Shown here piece by piece: positions 14,475 to 23,000 of a stretch of 26,213 nucleotides of DNA (the stretch's first letter is position 1; each line of letters begins with the position of its first letter). This stretch comes from Kiritimatiellia bacterium (GTDB lineage Bacteria; Verrucomicrobiota; Kiritimatiellia; RFP12; UBA1067): contig JAFXEA010000129.1 of assembly GCA_017521065.1 (NCBI GenBank), forward strand, positions 1 through 26,213, in the 5' to 3' direction. The translations under genes and the position numbers were made by a program. The notes under the pieces were generated by a model. That model saw only the letters and a list, made by a program, of their open reading frames with translations, was not told where the DNA came from and did no database searches.

Positions 14475-17090
14475 TTACTGAACCGTTTCTGGAACTATGG
14501 GTGCGACAATACGAATTCCGCGCCATTTGCAGTATTGTGGGGTATGCAGATGAGTCCTCACGCTGCTTCTGATGCGCTCGTAGCTATCATCCCATGACCC
14601 GCCGCGTAACACACGGTGCGTGGGATATTCGGGATCAGGTGTTAGAGGCCCCTGCGGATTCACCAACACCGTCCTGCGAGCGTATGAGGCATTATCGACA
14701 CGAAAATAATCAAGACACCACTCGTTTATATTCCCCCCCATATCATAGATTCCCCATCTATTCGGCTTAAGCAGACCCACCTCATGAGGGCTGTTTGCCG
14801 CCAATACCGGATCATCGCTCCAGTTCTGTCTATTCCAAGCATGGCCGCGAGATGCATCAGCAGTCACTTCATTGCCCCACGGCGTAAGCGTGTCGGTTCC
14901 AGCCCGATAGGCAAATTCCCACTGGGACTCCGTTGGCAGATCAAACACAAATGAAGGTGAAAGTTTACGTAGCTTACCAAGAAAGCTATCGGGATTGACA
15001 TAGCTACTCCCAGGCCATTCAGCATCTGCTCCACGTACGGAGTGCGTTCCGTCAGCAAATCCACCCCAACTTATATTGTGCACCGGCATTGTCCAATGCC
15101 GCGGATCAGACTTATAACTGGATCCACACACCTCGGATACGAAGAAATATTGACGCTCAGTTATCTGAAACACACTTATCCAATAATCTTCAGTAAACTG
15201 AACATAATGAGAAGTCGCCGACTCAGGCGGCAAATCTGCATCCCACTTATCTCCCCCCATACGCCAAATGACATTTGCAGCCGGAATTTTTCGCATAACG
15301 AGCTTTGAATGCTTGTATATCGCATTTGTGATGCCTCCTGGAACAGCATCCGCATCTACGTAGTAAAACACCGGGAGATTTGGCCCCGCCAGATCTATGA
15401 CTGCATAATCAGGTGGGTTGTTCGTCGTCCATTCACGCACCTCTACAGTCAGATCGTCAATATTCGTATCAACGACATGTCCGCACCATGTGTGATCTGG
15501 ACGCCAATATATCCTATGATTTCCCGGCTTGATGATACGGTTTACATCGCCTGCAAGATCGGAAAAATTCCTTGTGCCGATCGAACATCCGTTCGTCTTG
15601 ATGTCTACAGTCACAATCTTCGGCGTATCACCAGACAACGTATAGCATATCACCGCCTCGCGGGAAGACTCGTCGAAAGATATTTCCGGCGTCGCAAACG
15701 GTGCTTCGCCCAAAGGCTCATGGTGAACCTGCGCAATTGGACATGCCAACCTGACTCCACACCACCTGTTCCAGCCCGTCTCCCCTATCAACGCACCATG
15801 AACATATTCCGGTCGCTGACATACATATCCATCGGAATATCCACCACCTTTCACCTGCCTATGCGCACCATATCCAGAAATCATGGCCTTTTCTCTCGAT
15901 GGACCGATCGGATCCACCTCATAGGAACCATCTGAATTGACCGATGTCGATGGGTCAATCAGGAAATCATGTACAATCTCATTCACGTTACCGCCCATGT
16001 CATAAAGGCCCCAGGCATTCGGAATACGCTCTCCGACCCTATGCGTACGGCCTTTGTTTTCCTCATCGACGATATTATCCGTCTTTGAGTTTGCAGAAAA
16101 CCAAGCATAGGGAGACAGGGCATTACGCATATCCGCATCTAAGACCGCCATGCTTGAGTTCCGTATCAGATCGATATCACCGATAAACGGCAGCACAGAA
16201 CCAGCACGTGCGGCAAACTCCCACTGTGCCGATGTCGGCAAGTCAAAACCCATATCTCCTCCAGTGCGGCTTCTGATGACTCCTATCGGAGATTCAGATC
16301 TGACAGATGCCACGGAGGATTTCTGGCGATCTGTCCAGTAATCATATGTTTCGCATCTTCCTCTCATCGTTTGATACGATATCATTTCTACAGGATGCAT
16401 ATTCCAGTCTGGACAGTCTTTAAACGCCGAATATCCTGACACATACTCCCCCTTAAGAGATCTATACTGTTCATGCGTCATTTCAAAAACGGCCATATAG
16501 TAATCATGCGTAAGAGACACCGGATGAGGACGGCACAGTTCCTGATTCTGCGGCGACTCGTTCAACACCGCCCCCATACGCCATAGAATATTTGCCGCGT
16601 CTATCCTCCGAAACAGCATAGAGGTCGTTTTGTATATGTCATTCTGCACACCGCCTGGCACAGCATTTGAGGATATATAATAATTCACCGCACCAGTCAA
16701 GAGATTTACAGCCATGTAGAGCGGTGGACAAGAAAGAGAATGCGCAGTAATCCGTACGGTTGCCTCTCCTAACTTGAATTTGCCACTTAAAGTCGATGTC
16801 TGCTTTGGTTTCCACACAATCCGTCTCTCTCCTGGCTCCACGCGACAATTGACATCGCCAGTCATGCCAGTCAGCTGGTTTTCAGAAATCGCCACACCAT
16901 TCGTAAGAAACGAAACAGTCACAATCCCCGCTTCTCCCGACAGAACATAGGAAATTTCAATCGTATTTCCAGCTCTCTGCGAGCAGACTACTGTCTTCTC
17001 GTCGATTTTGGGAAACGATGCCTGTACCGTTCCTGCAAAGCCAAGCAAAATGAATATGATTCTTTTCATCCATCGCTCCATTGACTTCAT
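14475..17090 (-). CDS. Secreted protein with two tandem FGE/SUMF1-like modules
   Basis: An 871-residue protein built from two copies of a two-part module. Each copy has a beta-sandwich-like part (about 30-115 and 468-560) containing a GDVN...PG..RI.W(K/R)P pattern, a linker with AVPGG, and an FGE/SUMF1 C-type-lectin-like domain (about 165-455 and 610-865). FGE hallmarks are DLPTSAQWEFAARAG and WGLYDMGGNVNE in copy 1, DLPTESQWEFAYRAG and WGIYDMGGNINEW in copy 2. The terminal segment LRGGSWDDSYERIRSSVR lacks the cysteine pair that catalytic sulfatase-activating enzymes have there, so a binding or structural role is inferred. A signal peptide begins at Met8 (MKRIIFILLGFAG); ATG 17069, with GGAG 6 bp upstream, is a strong alternative start. 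The gene follows its single-module relative by 6 bp. Confidence 0.88.
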   Translation of the reverse strand: MKSMERWMKRIIFILLGFAGTVQASFPKIDEKTVVCSQRAGNTIEISYVLSGEAGIVTVSFLTNGVAISENQLTGMTGDVNCRVEPGERRIVWKPKQTSTLSGKFKLGEATVRITAHSLSCPPLYMAVNLLTGAVNYYISSNAVPGGVQNDIYKTTSMLFRRIDAANILWRMGAVLNESPQNQELCRPHPVSLTHDYYMAVFEMTHEQYRSLKGEYVSGYSAFKDCPDWNMHPVEMISYQTMRGRCETYDYWTDRQKSSVASVRSESPIGVIRSRTGGDMGFDLPTSAQWEFAARAGSVLPFIGDIDLIRNSSMAVLDADMRNALSPYAWFSANSKTDNIVDEENKGRTHRVGERIPNAWGLYDMGGNVNEIVHDFLIDPSTSVNSDGSYEVDPIGPSREKAMISGYGAHRQVKGGGYSDGYVCQRPEYVHGALIGETGWNRWCGVRLACPIAQVHHEPLGEAPFATPEISFDESSREAVICYTLSGDTPKIVTVDIKTNGCSIGTRNFSDLAGDVNRIIKPGNHRIYWRPDHTWCGHVVDTNIDDLTVEVREWTTNNPPDYAVIDLAGPNLPVFYYVDADAVPGGITNAIYKHSKLVMRKIPAANVIWRMGGDKWDADLPPESATSHYVQFTEDYWISVFQITERQYFFVSEVCGSSYKSDPRHWTMPVHNISWGGFADGTHSVRGADAEWPGSSYVNPDSFLGKLRKLSPSFVFDLPTESQWEFAYRAGTDTLTPWGNEVTADASRGHAWNRQNWSDDPVLAANSPHEVGLLKPNRWGIYDMGGNINEWCLDYFRVDNASYARRTVLVNPQGPLTPDPEYPTHRVLRGGSWDDSYERIRSSVRTHLHTPQYCKWRGIRIVAPIVPETVQ

Positions 17091-17096
17091 CTCTGA

Positions 17097-18335
17097 CTAT
17101 CTCCATGGAAGTGGACACACCAGACGGTATCCAATCCATCTGTTGGAGTCCTTATATTCATGCACATTTGTACCCATAACGGAATGACTGCGTATGGATG
17201 ATGTGCCATCGGAGAAACCGCCCCCACGTCCGACACGTACGCACTCGCCACTCGAAACTTTCACGTTGCAAGCATCGGCAATTGGACCCTCTGGATCTGA
17301 TACCGCTATCGTTGGCGCATTATTGTAGAGGGCCTTATATACCTCCCCAGAGCAACAATAATCCAAGCATTCTTCGATTATATTGCCGTACATATCGTAC
17401 AATCCCAATGGATTCGGCGGATAGCACCCAACTTCAACGGGACGCCCCAATACAGATGCACAATTCGACATTTCCTTGACTTTCGAATCTGAGATGTCAT
17501 CACCCCACCACACATCTCCCGAAGTGCCTGCCCGCGCGGCAAATTCCCACTGAGCAGAAGTCGGCAAATCAAGTTCTAAACCTGTCCATTTCCTAAATCC
17601 AGCTATCAGGCCATCCGCACCAACCTCATGCCCGTCGGCGGGCCAGTCAGCCTTACCTCGCATATTTCGCCAGGAAATCCCCTCCAACGGCAGAACCCAA
17701 TAATCATCAACTACATCCGAGAATGAGGATGCAGAAGTCTTGTTTATGCAATAAGCCTGACGAAGAGTCAACTGATAGACGCACATATAATAATCCGCCG
17801 ACAGCTTGACATAATGGTCATAGCCATAGCTATAGCCCGCCTTCCCCATTCTCCATTCAACACCTGCAGCCGGAATACGTCTCATCAAAAGTTTTGTCGT
17901 CTTGTACTGCCTGTGACCGACTCCTCCCGGCACGTCATTTGAGGATGCATAGAACTGAAGTACATTGGGCACCATCAAGTCTGCAACCATATAATCCGGA
18001 GGATTAGTCTTAGGCCAGACCGTCAATTTGACACCCAATTCTTTTGACGCCATAACACGGGCATGTTCAAAAAAACGGTCGGGACGCCATGTTATCCGCC
18101 TATTGCCCGATGGAACAACCATGTTGATATCTCCCCCGGCATCCACCACTCCAACCGAGACACCATTCGTCATGAAATCAGCCGTAACAATTGCATCCTC
18201 ATTGAGATTGAAGCTCACAACAATGCCTTCATTCGCCGTTTCACAAACCGATACATCCGTCACCTGTGGAGCGGCCTCCGCAATAGCAAGACCAACAAAG
18301 GCGATCAGCCCTACAATCCATTTCTTTTTTCGCAT
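17097..18335 (-). CDS. Secreted protein with one FGE/SUMF1-like module
   Basis: A 412-residue protein with signal peptide (about residues 1-21, WIVGLIAFVGLAIAEA). A beta-sandwich-like part (about 22-110, with GDINMVVPSGNRRITWRPD) and a linker (NDVPGG) precede an FGE/SUMF1 domain (about 155-410). Hallmarks: YYMCVYQLTLRQAYC, DLPTSAQWEFAARAGT and GLYDMYGNIIEEC. As in the next gene, the C-terminal motif reads GRGGGFSDGTSSIRSHS without the catalytic cysteines of sulfatase-activating FGE. The domain order matches each half of the 871-residue protein, so the two genes arose by duplication and fusion. AAGGAG lies 7 bp before the ATG. It starts 25 bp after the small secreted protein gene. Confidence 0.88.
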   Translation of the reverse strand: MRKKKWIVGLIAFVGLAIAEAAPQVTDVSVCETANEGIVVSFNLNEDAIVTADFMTNGVSVGVVDAGGDINMVVPSGNRRITWRPDRFFEHARVMASKELGVKLTVWPKTNPPDYMVADLMVPNVLQFYASSNDVPGGVGHRQYKTTKLLMRRIPAAGVEWRMGKAGYSYGYDHYVKLSADYYMCVYQLTLRQAYCINKTSASSFSDVVDDYWVLPLEGISWRNMRGKADWPADGHEVGADGLIAGFRKWTGLELDLPTSAQWEFAARAGTSGDVWWGDDISDSKVKEMSNCASVLGRPVEVGCYPPNPLGLYDMYGNIIEECLDYCCSGEVYKALYNNAPTIAVSDPEGPIADACNVKVSSGECVRVGRGGGFSDGTSSIRSHSVMGTNVHEYKDSNRWIGYRLVCPLPWR

Positions 18336-18360
18336 GCAAACTCCTTCTGTCCAAATGGTT

Positions 18361-18648
18361 TTACCTCAAAATAATCCACAACGGAATAGGATCAAATGTA
18401 AGGGTGAAGTTGCACTTCTCCACTGTCAGATAACTCCTGGCATCAAACAACCGCGAACCGATCACCACCGGTTCGGACTCTGACACAGCAAACGAACGCG
18501 CATCATATGAATTCGACATCACAGCAACAGTCTCGTTCTGCTTTACAAAGAGCCCATCCCGTCCGGAAACATCATACTTCCAGTCTATCCCATGAACAGC
18601 CATGCTCAACATAACAGCGCATGCCGACAACAAAACGTGAAAACACAT
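18361..18648 (-). CDS. Small secreted protein heading the FGE-like operon
   Basis: A 95-residue protein with a signal peptide (about residues 1-21, ending SMAVHG). The mature part of about 75 residues contains an imprecise repeat: NSYDARSFAVSESEPVVIGS followed by RLFDARSYLTVEK. It ends LTFDPIPLWIILR, a Pro-x-Pro motif plus hydrophobic residues and a terminal Arg that resembles the end of the 1106-residue surface protein in this window. ATG 18648 is preferred over the GTG codon directly before it, with AGGAG 7 bp upstream. It is first in the operon facing the AraC-type regulator. No family is recognised. Confidence 0.72.
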   Translation of the reverse strand: MCFHVLLSACAVMLSMAVHGIDWKYDVSGRDGLFVKQNETVAVMSNSYDARSFAVSESEPVVIGSRLFDARSYLTVEKCNFTLTFDPIPLWIILR

Positions 18649-18707
18649 CACTATACTCCTCTCCTTTTCTGTTTAACTGAAGAAACCACATTTACCTTAC
18701 GCCACGA

Positions 18708-18737
18708 ATGATATCAAAAACCATGCAATGAAATCAA
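18708..18737 (-). promoter_or_regulatory. Promoter of the FGE-like/GH29-like operon
   Basis: On the minus strand TTGATT (18737-18732) and TATCAT (18713-18708) are separated by 18 bp, and the -10 box is preceded by TGA, giving the extended form TGnTATCAT. Start is predicted near 18701, with a leader of about 53 nt carrying AAAAGGAGAGGAG before the small secreted protein. The regulator's probable 17-bp repeats begin 11 bp upstream of this -35 box. Confidence 0.5.
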
Positions 18738-18747
18738 CATTCTGTTA

Positions 18748-18787
18748 CGACATTTTAAACAAAAGAAATGCGACATTTTAAACAAAA
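18748..18787. repeat. Two exact 17-bp direct repeats, probable operator of the XylR-like regulator
   Basis: CGACATTTTAAACAAAA occurs at 18748-18764 and again, identical, at 18771-18787, with a 23-bp period, close to two helical turns. The pair lies between two divergent promoters: directly upstream of the -35 box of the leftward operon, and overlapping the -35 region of the regulator's own promoter. Tandem direct half-sites next to a -35 box are the standard operator form of AraC/XylR activators. Binding by the adjacent regulator is inferred. Confidence 0.7.
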
Positions 18788-18800
18788 CATCTGATATAAT
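18770..18800 (+). promoter_or_regulatory. Probable promoter of the XylR-like regulator, adjoining its start codon
   Basis: TGATATAAT at 18792-18800 is a perfect extended -10 box. GCGACA (18770-18775, four of six -35 bases) is 19 bp upstream and lies within the second 17-bp repeat. The ATG at 18801 follows the -10 box at once, so a transcript would begin near 18807, at an in-frame GTG. Confidence 0.5.
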
Positions 18801-19988
18801 ATGCGCGTGGATAAACCATTGGACATAGCCGTTTCCTTAAGGCTGGATATCATGCCGGGACGAGAGCAGCTCACCGGGATACTTCGCTTTGTCAAAGAGC
18901 GAAGCCGAAACTGGAACCTGCACCTAAAGACCGGTAAAGAACTTGTGGATGATATATCCAACTGTTGCATGAACTCAAAAGGATATATCCTCAGCGAGAC
19001 ACCACCTGATGCCGTCACATCATTTCTTGCCACTACATCAATCCCAACGGTGACAATCGACACACCCTCTGAACTTTTCGACAAAAGACGCTACGGGATA
19101 ACCGCCATAGAACTCGACAATGCAATGATAGGTCGCATGGGTGCCGCACATTTCCAGTCAAAAGGACGATACCGGACACTTGCCTTCGTTCTGGACAGGA
19201 ATTCAAGCCATTGGGCGGAAAAGCGCTGTTCCGCATTTGCCAAATCCGCATCTGAAAACGGCATTCCATGCTGCATATTCAATGATGGCAATGGCATAGC
19301 CCTGCATAAATGGCTTGCTAGACTTCCAAAGCCGATTGGCATGATGGTGGCATGCGACAGACGGATGGCCCAAGTTCTGGAAGCCTGTCAGGAGGCTCGT
19401 CTCGACATTCCCGAACAGGTGGCGATTCTTGGCGTAGACAACGAAAGTATGTACTGCAACTATACCCGGCCCTCTCTTTCAAGCATTGATCCTGGGCTTG
19501 AAGAAGAAGGGTTCAAAGCCGCTGCTGAACTGGATTCACTGCTGAACGCGCGCTATCCACGCCCTTGCAAACAGCTTTTTCTTCCACCGCTTCGCGTGGT
19601 CGAACGGGAATCGACAGCGGTACTATTGCCCGCCGTCGCCCTCATTAAGAAGGCAACGGCATTCATAAACGGGAATGTCTCCAAACGCATCAAAGTGCCT
19701 GATGTTGTCCGAGAAATGAAGGTGTCACGAAGTCTAGCTGAACTTCGGTTCAGGCAAATACAAGGAGAGTCCATCCGTTCTGCAATAGAGAACCGCAGAC
19801 TATCCATGGCAAAACGGCTGATAGAAAATACTGACTGCCGCATTTTGGAAATCGTAAATTCCTGCGGATTCTCAAACCGAAGGCAGATGGAACGAGCCTT
19901 CCTCAGACGATTCGGAGAATCCATCAGTTCATGGAGGAAAAAAAGAAGACTACGCACTCCTGCCGCAACTGACCAGATTAAAATATAG
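18801..19988 (+). CDS. XylR-like AraC-family transcriptional regulator
   Basis: A 395-residue regulator with two parts. Residues about 5-270 form a LacI/periplasmic-binding-protein-like sensor; LDIPEQVAILGVDNESMYCN and SLSSIDPG are the well-conserved signature of XylR-type regulators. Residues about 285-385 form an AraC DNA-binding domain with two helix-turn-helix units, the second containing ILEIVNSCGFSNRRQMERAF. Family role: binds a sugar and activates genes for its use. It is the only plus-strand gene here and diverges from the FGE-like operon, its probable target. The fold requires a start at or before DKPLDIAV; ATG 18801 directly abuts the -10 box and has no Shine-Dalgarno, so in-frame GTG 18807 as a leaderless start is possible. 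The true inducer is unknown; the xylR name refers to family, not to proven xylose response. Confidence 0.92.
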   Translation: MRVDKPLDIAVSLRLDIMPGREQLTGILRFVKERSRNWNLHLKTGKELVDDISNCCMNSKGYILSETPPDAVTSFLATTSIPTVTIDTPSELFDKRRYGITAIELDNAMIGRMGAAHFQSKGRYRTLAFVLDRNSSHWAEKRCSAFAKSASENGIPCCIFNDGNGIALHKWLARLPKPIGMMVACDRRMAQVLEACQEARLDIPEQVAILGVDNESMYCNYTRPSLSSIDPGLEEEGFKAAAELDSLLNARYPRPCKQLFLPPLRVVERESTAVLLPAVALIKKATAFINGNVSKRIKVPDVVREMKVSRSLAELRFRQIQGESIRSAIENRRLSMAKRLIENTDCRILEIVNSCGFSNRRQMERAFLRRFGESISSWRKKRRLRTPAATDQIKI

Positions 19989-19998
19989 GAGGTTTTGT

Positions 19999-20024
19999 AA
20001 GGACCACATCTGAAGTCCCTTTTA
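19999..20024 (+). terminator. Weak intrinsic terminator after the regulator
   Basis: AAGGAC and GTCCCTT can pair across the 10-base loop CACATCTGAA with one bulged base, followed by TTTT. It lies 10 bp after the regulator stop and in the gap before the convergent surface-protein gene. The stem is short, so efficiency is uncertain. Confidence 0.35.
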
Positions 20025-20051
20025 AAGCCTATTTCTAGAAGAAGAACTGAC

Positions 20052-23000
20052 TTACCGAATGATTATTGCAAATGGCTCGGGCTTGACATACAAGGCGCCA
20101 TCCCCTGAAATGTATTCAGGGTGGGTCGATGCCGATATGACACCGCTGAAGGGCCGGTCCCCAAGCCGGACTTTACCGACACGGCTCATGCCGGTGTAGT
20201 CGAGGCGTAGCGTCGCCCCTTCAGAAACATCGACAACCAGACCTTCCGGCATCGACGGACTGTCCGCCGCCGGACTCTCGAGTTTGAACGAAACATCGTC
20301 AATGAACGTGGTGCGGTCTTCCGTAGCCTGCCCGGAGAACATAAGCCTCCAAGAACCTGCCGTGGGGATGTTCACGCACCATGAAAACTCCGTGAATGAA
20401 GTATAGACGGGGGTAAAGAACGCAATCCGCCTGTCTGCCGCCGGCTCGGTATTCAGGTCGACGAGGTTGACGGCAACGGGATTGCGACCATAACGATCAA
20501 TGGCGGCGCTTCCCGCCGCCTGCCGCGTACGCGCCACCAGCGACAACCTGTAAAGTCCGGGAGTGGTGACGGTCATATCCTGATAAATGGCACCGTCCTT
20601 GGTCAACTTTCCGCATAAAGTTCCGGATGCACGAGAGACGCCCCATGCACCGGGATTGTTGTCATAGCTGTGGACAGATCCGGTGCCACCAGAAGAACCT
20701 GTGACAGTCTTCCATCCTGATGATTTAGACTCAAAGTCACCATCCGCCACGACCTCCGGCACAAGCCGTACATTGTCCACAACAATGTGCCCATTAGTAC
20801 CGGAATCGAGTTTCGGCCAAATGGTGAGGGCAATCGCCGTCTTGCCATCAACCGAAAACACATTCGGCAAAATGCAATCCTTCATGCGGAATACGTTTTT
20901 AAGGCTGCACGCCCCCAACTCTACCTTTGCTTCGCCAGTTGGAGTTACACTCGCAACAAGACTCATATCCTTAGATCCGGAGCCGTTCATCAGCCTCAGT
21001 GCCGCCGATGCGGCAAGCCGGTAAGTGCCTGCCGGAGGAATAAACGTCACCGAAGCGGTACAACCGGTAGAAGAGATATAGAGCTGCACGAGCCCTTCAT
21101 CAGCACCGTCAAGCTCGACAAACCGTCCTGCAGCAGCTAGATTAGATCCACCCGGAACTGTATTTCGAGAAACAGGAGCGGCACCACGATAGACAACATC
21201 GGTAACGTCATCGCCCTGCGTAAGCACCCAGTTCTGCAATGCCTCACGTCCGTAATACTCTGGACCCTTTAGACCATCTTTGATGCCAAACCGGAAATAG
21301 CCCTCGGGATCTCTTATCGAAAGTTTATCGGCATGACAATTCTCAAACTTGCCGTTCGGCACCTGAAGAAAATCCGCCTCAGTCGCCAAAACAATCCTGA
21401 CATCATCAATCAACGCACAACGATCAAGGCCTGTGTCACGGGATCTGAACCAAAGCTGATAATCACCTGCCTCCAGTTCCGGCAAAAGAAATTCGTACGG
21501 ATGGTACTTTCCGTCATCAAACGGCACAGTGAACACTCCAGCATCCTGAAGCGAATCTGCCGTAGGTCCGACAGCGATATCGCACGAATAACCCGGACCG
21601 TTAATGTTTTGGCGGCAAGAGGCGAGGAAAGTGAGCTTGTAACGGCCTTTTTGGGGCAGATTGAATGTTGTCCATGCCGACGCATCCTTATTGATACCAA
21701 GAACCACATCCCCTGACGGGCTGGTACGAGGATAAGCAGCATACTGGACTTCTCCACGTAATTGATTGTATAAGAAGACCCCTCCATTCAAACCTGAGGC
21801 TGTAACATGGTGCCAATTCTGAAACCCGCCGCCATTTTGAAAATTCATCGTTTGCGAATCCCATGTATCCTTACCCGCTTCAAAACTGCCGTTTCCACCA
21901 GCGACGACAGCCTCTACAATCGAAGCCGATTTACGTGGTGCCGAAAGAACAAGTTCACCCTCTTCCACCGACAGCTTTTCAATTTCAGAAGAGATTTCCT
22001 CAACCTTGAGTATGCCTCCGCCTTTTACGACAGCCGTTCCCTTGTCAGCGGCAGACGATGAATAGACGGGCATGGAGACAGCTGAATTCTGAAGCGTCTC
22101 GTAAACCTTGCCTCCGGCCGCGGTGACGGTCTCCCCGGCGCTGAGAGTGTAGGCAACCGCCTTTTGCATGGAAACCGAGCCGGAATCTATGCTGAAGGTT
22201 CCGTCGCCCGAGATTGAGACCGGCATTGTCACATTGTCGAGATACACACTTGCGCCCTTTGCCGTCTCCACCGAAATATCTGAACACACCGGACTGCCCA
22301 GCCACTTCTGCCGAAGATATGCGGCAAGTTTCGTGCGTTCGGCTCCTGAAAGAGCCGTTGTGAAGGCGACAATCTCGAAAATATATTCACCGCCGACACG
22401 AAGTTCTCCCGCGCCGGTATGGAAATAAAGCTTGGCCGCATCCGGAATCGTCGCAGACGAAAGTCCGATATAACCGCGGTCATTGAAGATGTTCTGCCAG
22501 AGTGCGCCTGCGGCAAGCATTTCCACATCCATTACACAAATCCCCAACGGAAGGCCATTGTTGTAGGGATCAATCTGTGCGCCATTTATGCAGGTACGTG
22601 AACTCGAAAGCACACCGGCTGCAGCGGCATGAGGATTCTGCCAAAGCGGAGAAAGAACCCCTGACGCCTGTCCAGGAGTGAAATCCGGAGTTTGGCCAAC
22701 ATTCACACCAAGCATCGTCCCTCGCCCTTTCTCGGTGACGACCGCCTGCACAACGAAAACATTGAAAAGCTTGAGCGACTCCTGAGAACCGTCGCTTTTT
22801 ACGAGATTCATCCATGTTCCGGACTTGTATCCGTTGAAATAGACGCCTGATTTGCCGTCTGTAGTCCCTTTGATAGGCAGGAGATTCGCCGCCGAAAGTC
22901 CAAGTTCGGGAATATCCGCCGCCATAGTGTTTGCGACTGCGCGGGAATACACGTATCCTGAAGCAGCGGAACCGGTCTCGCGGGTATCAAGCCATTCCGT

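Noticed and set aside
14475..18335. FGE-domain genes as sulfatase-activating enzymes
   Set aside because: The cysteine pair of the terminal RGG motif is absent in all modules and no sulfatase gene is seen in the window.
20052..20093. Classical PEP-CTERM sorting signal on the 1106-residue protein
   Set aside because: PEP is present but only five or so hydrophobic residues and one Arg follow, not the roughly 20-residue helix plus basic tail.
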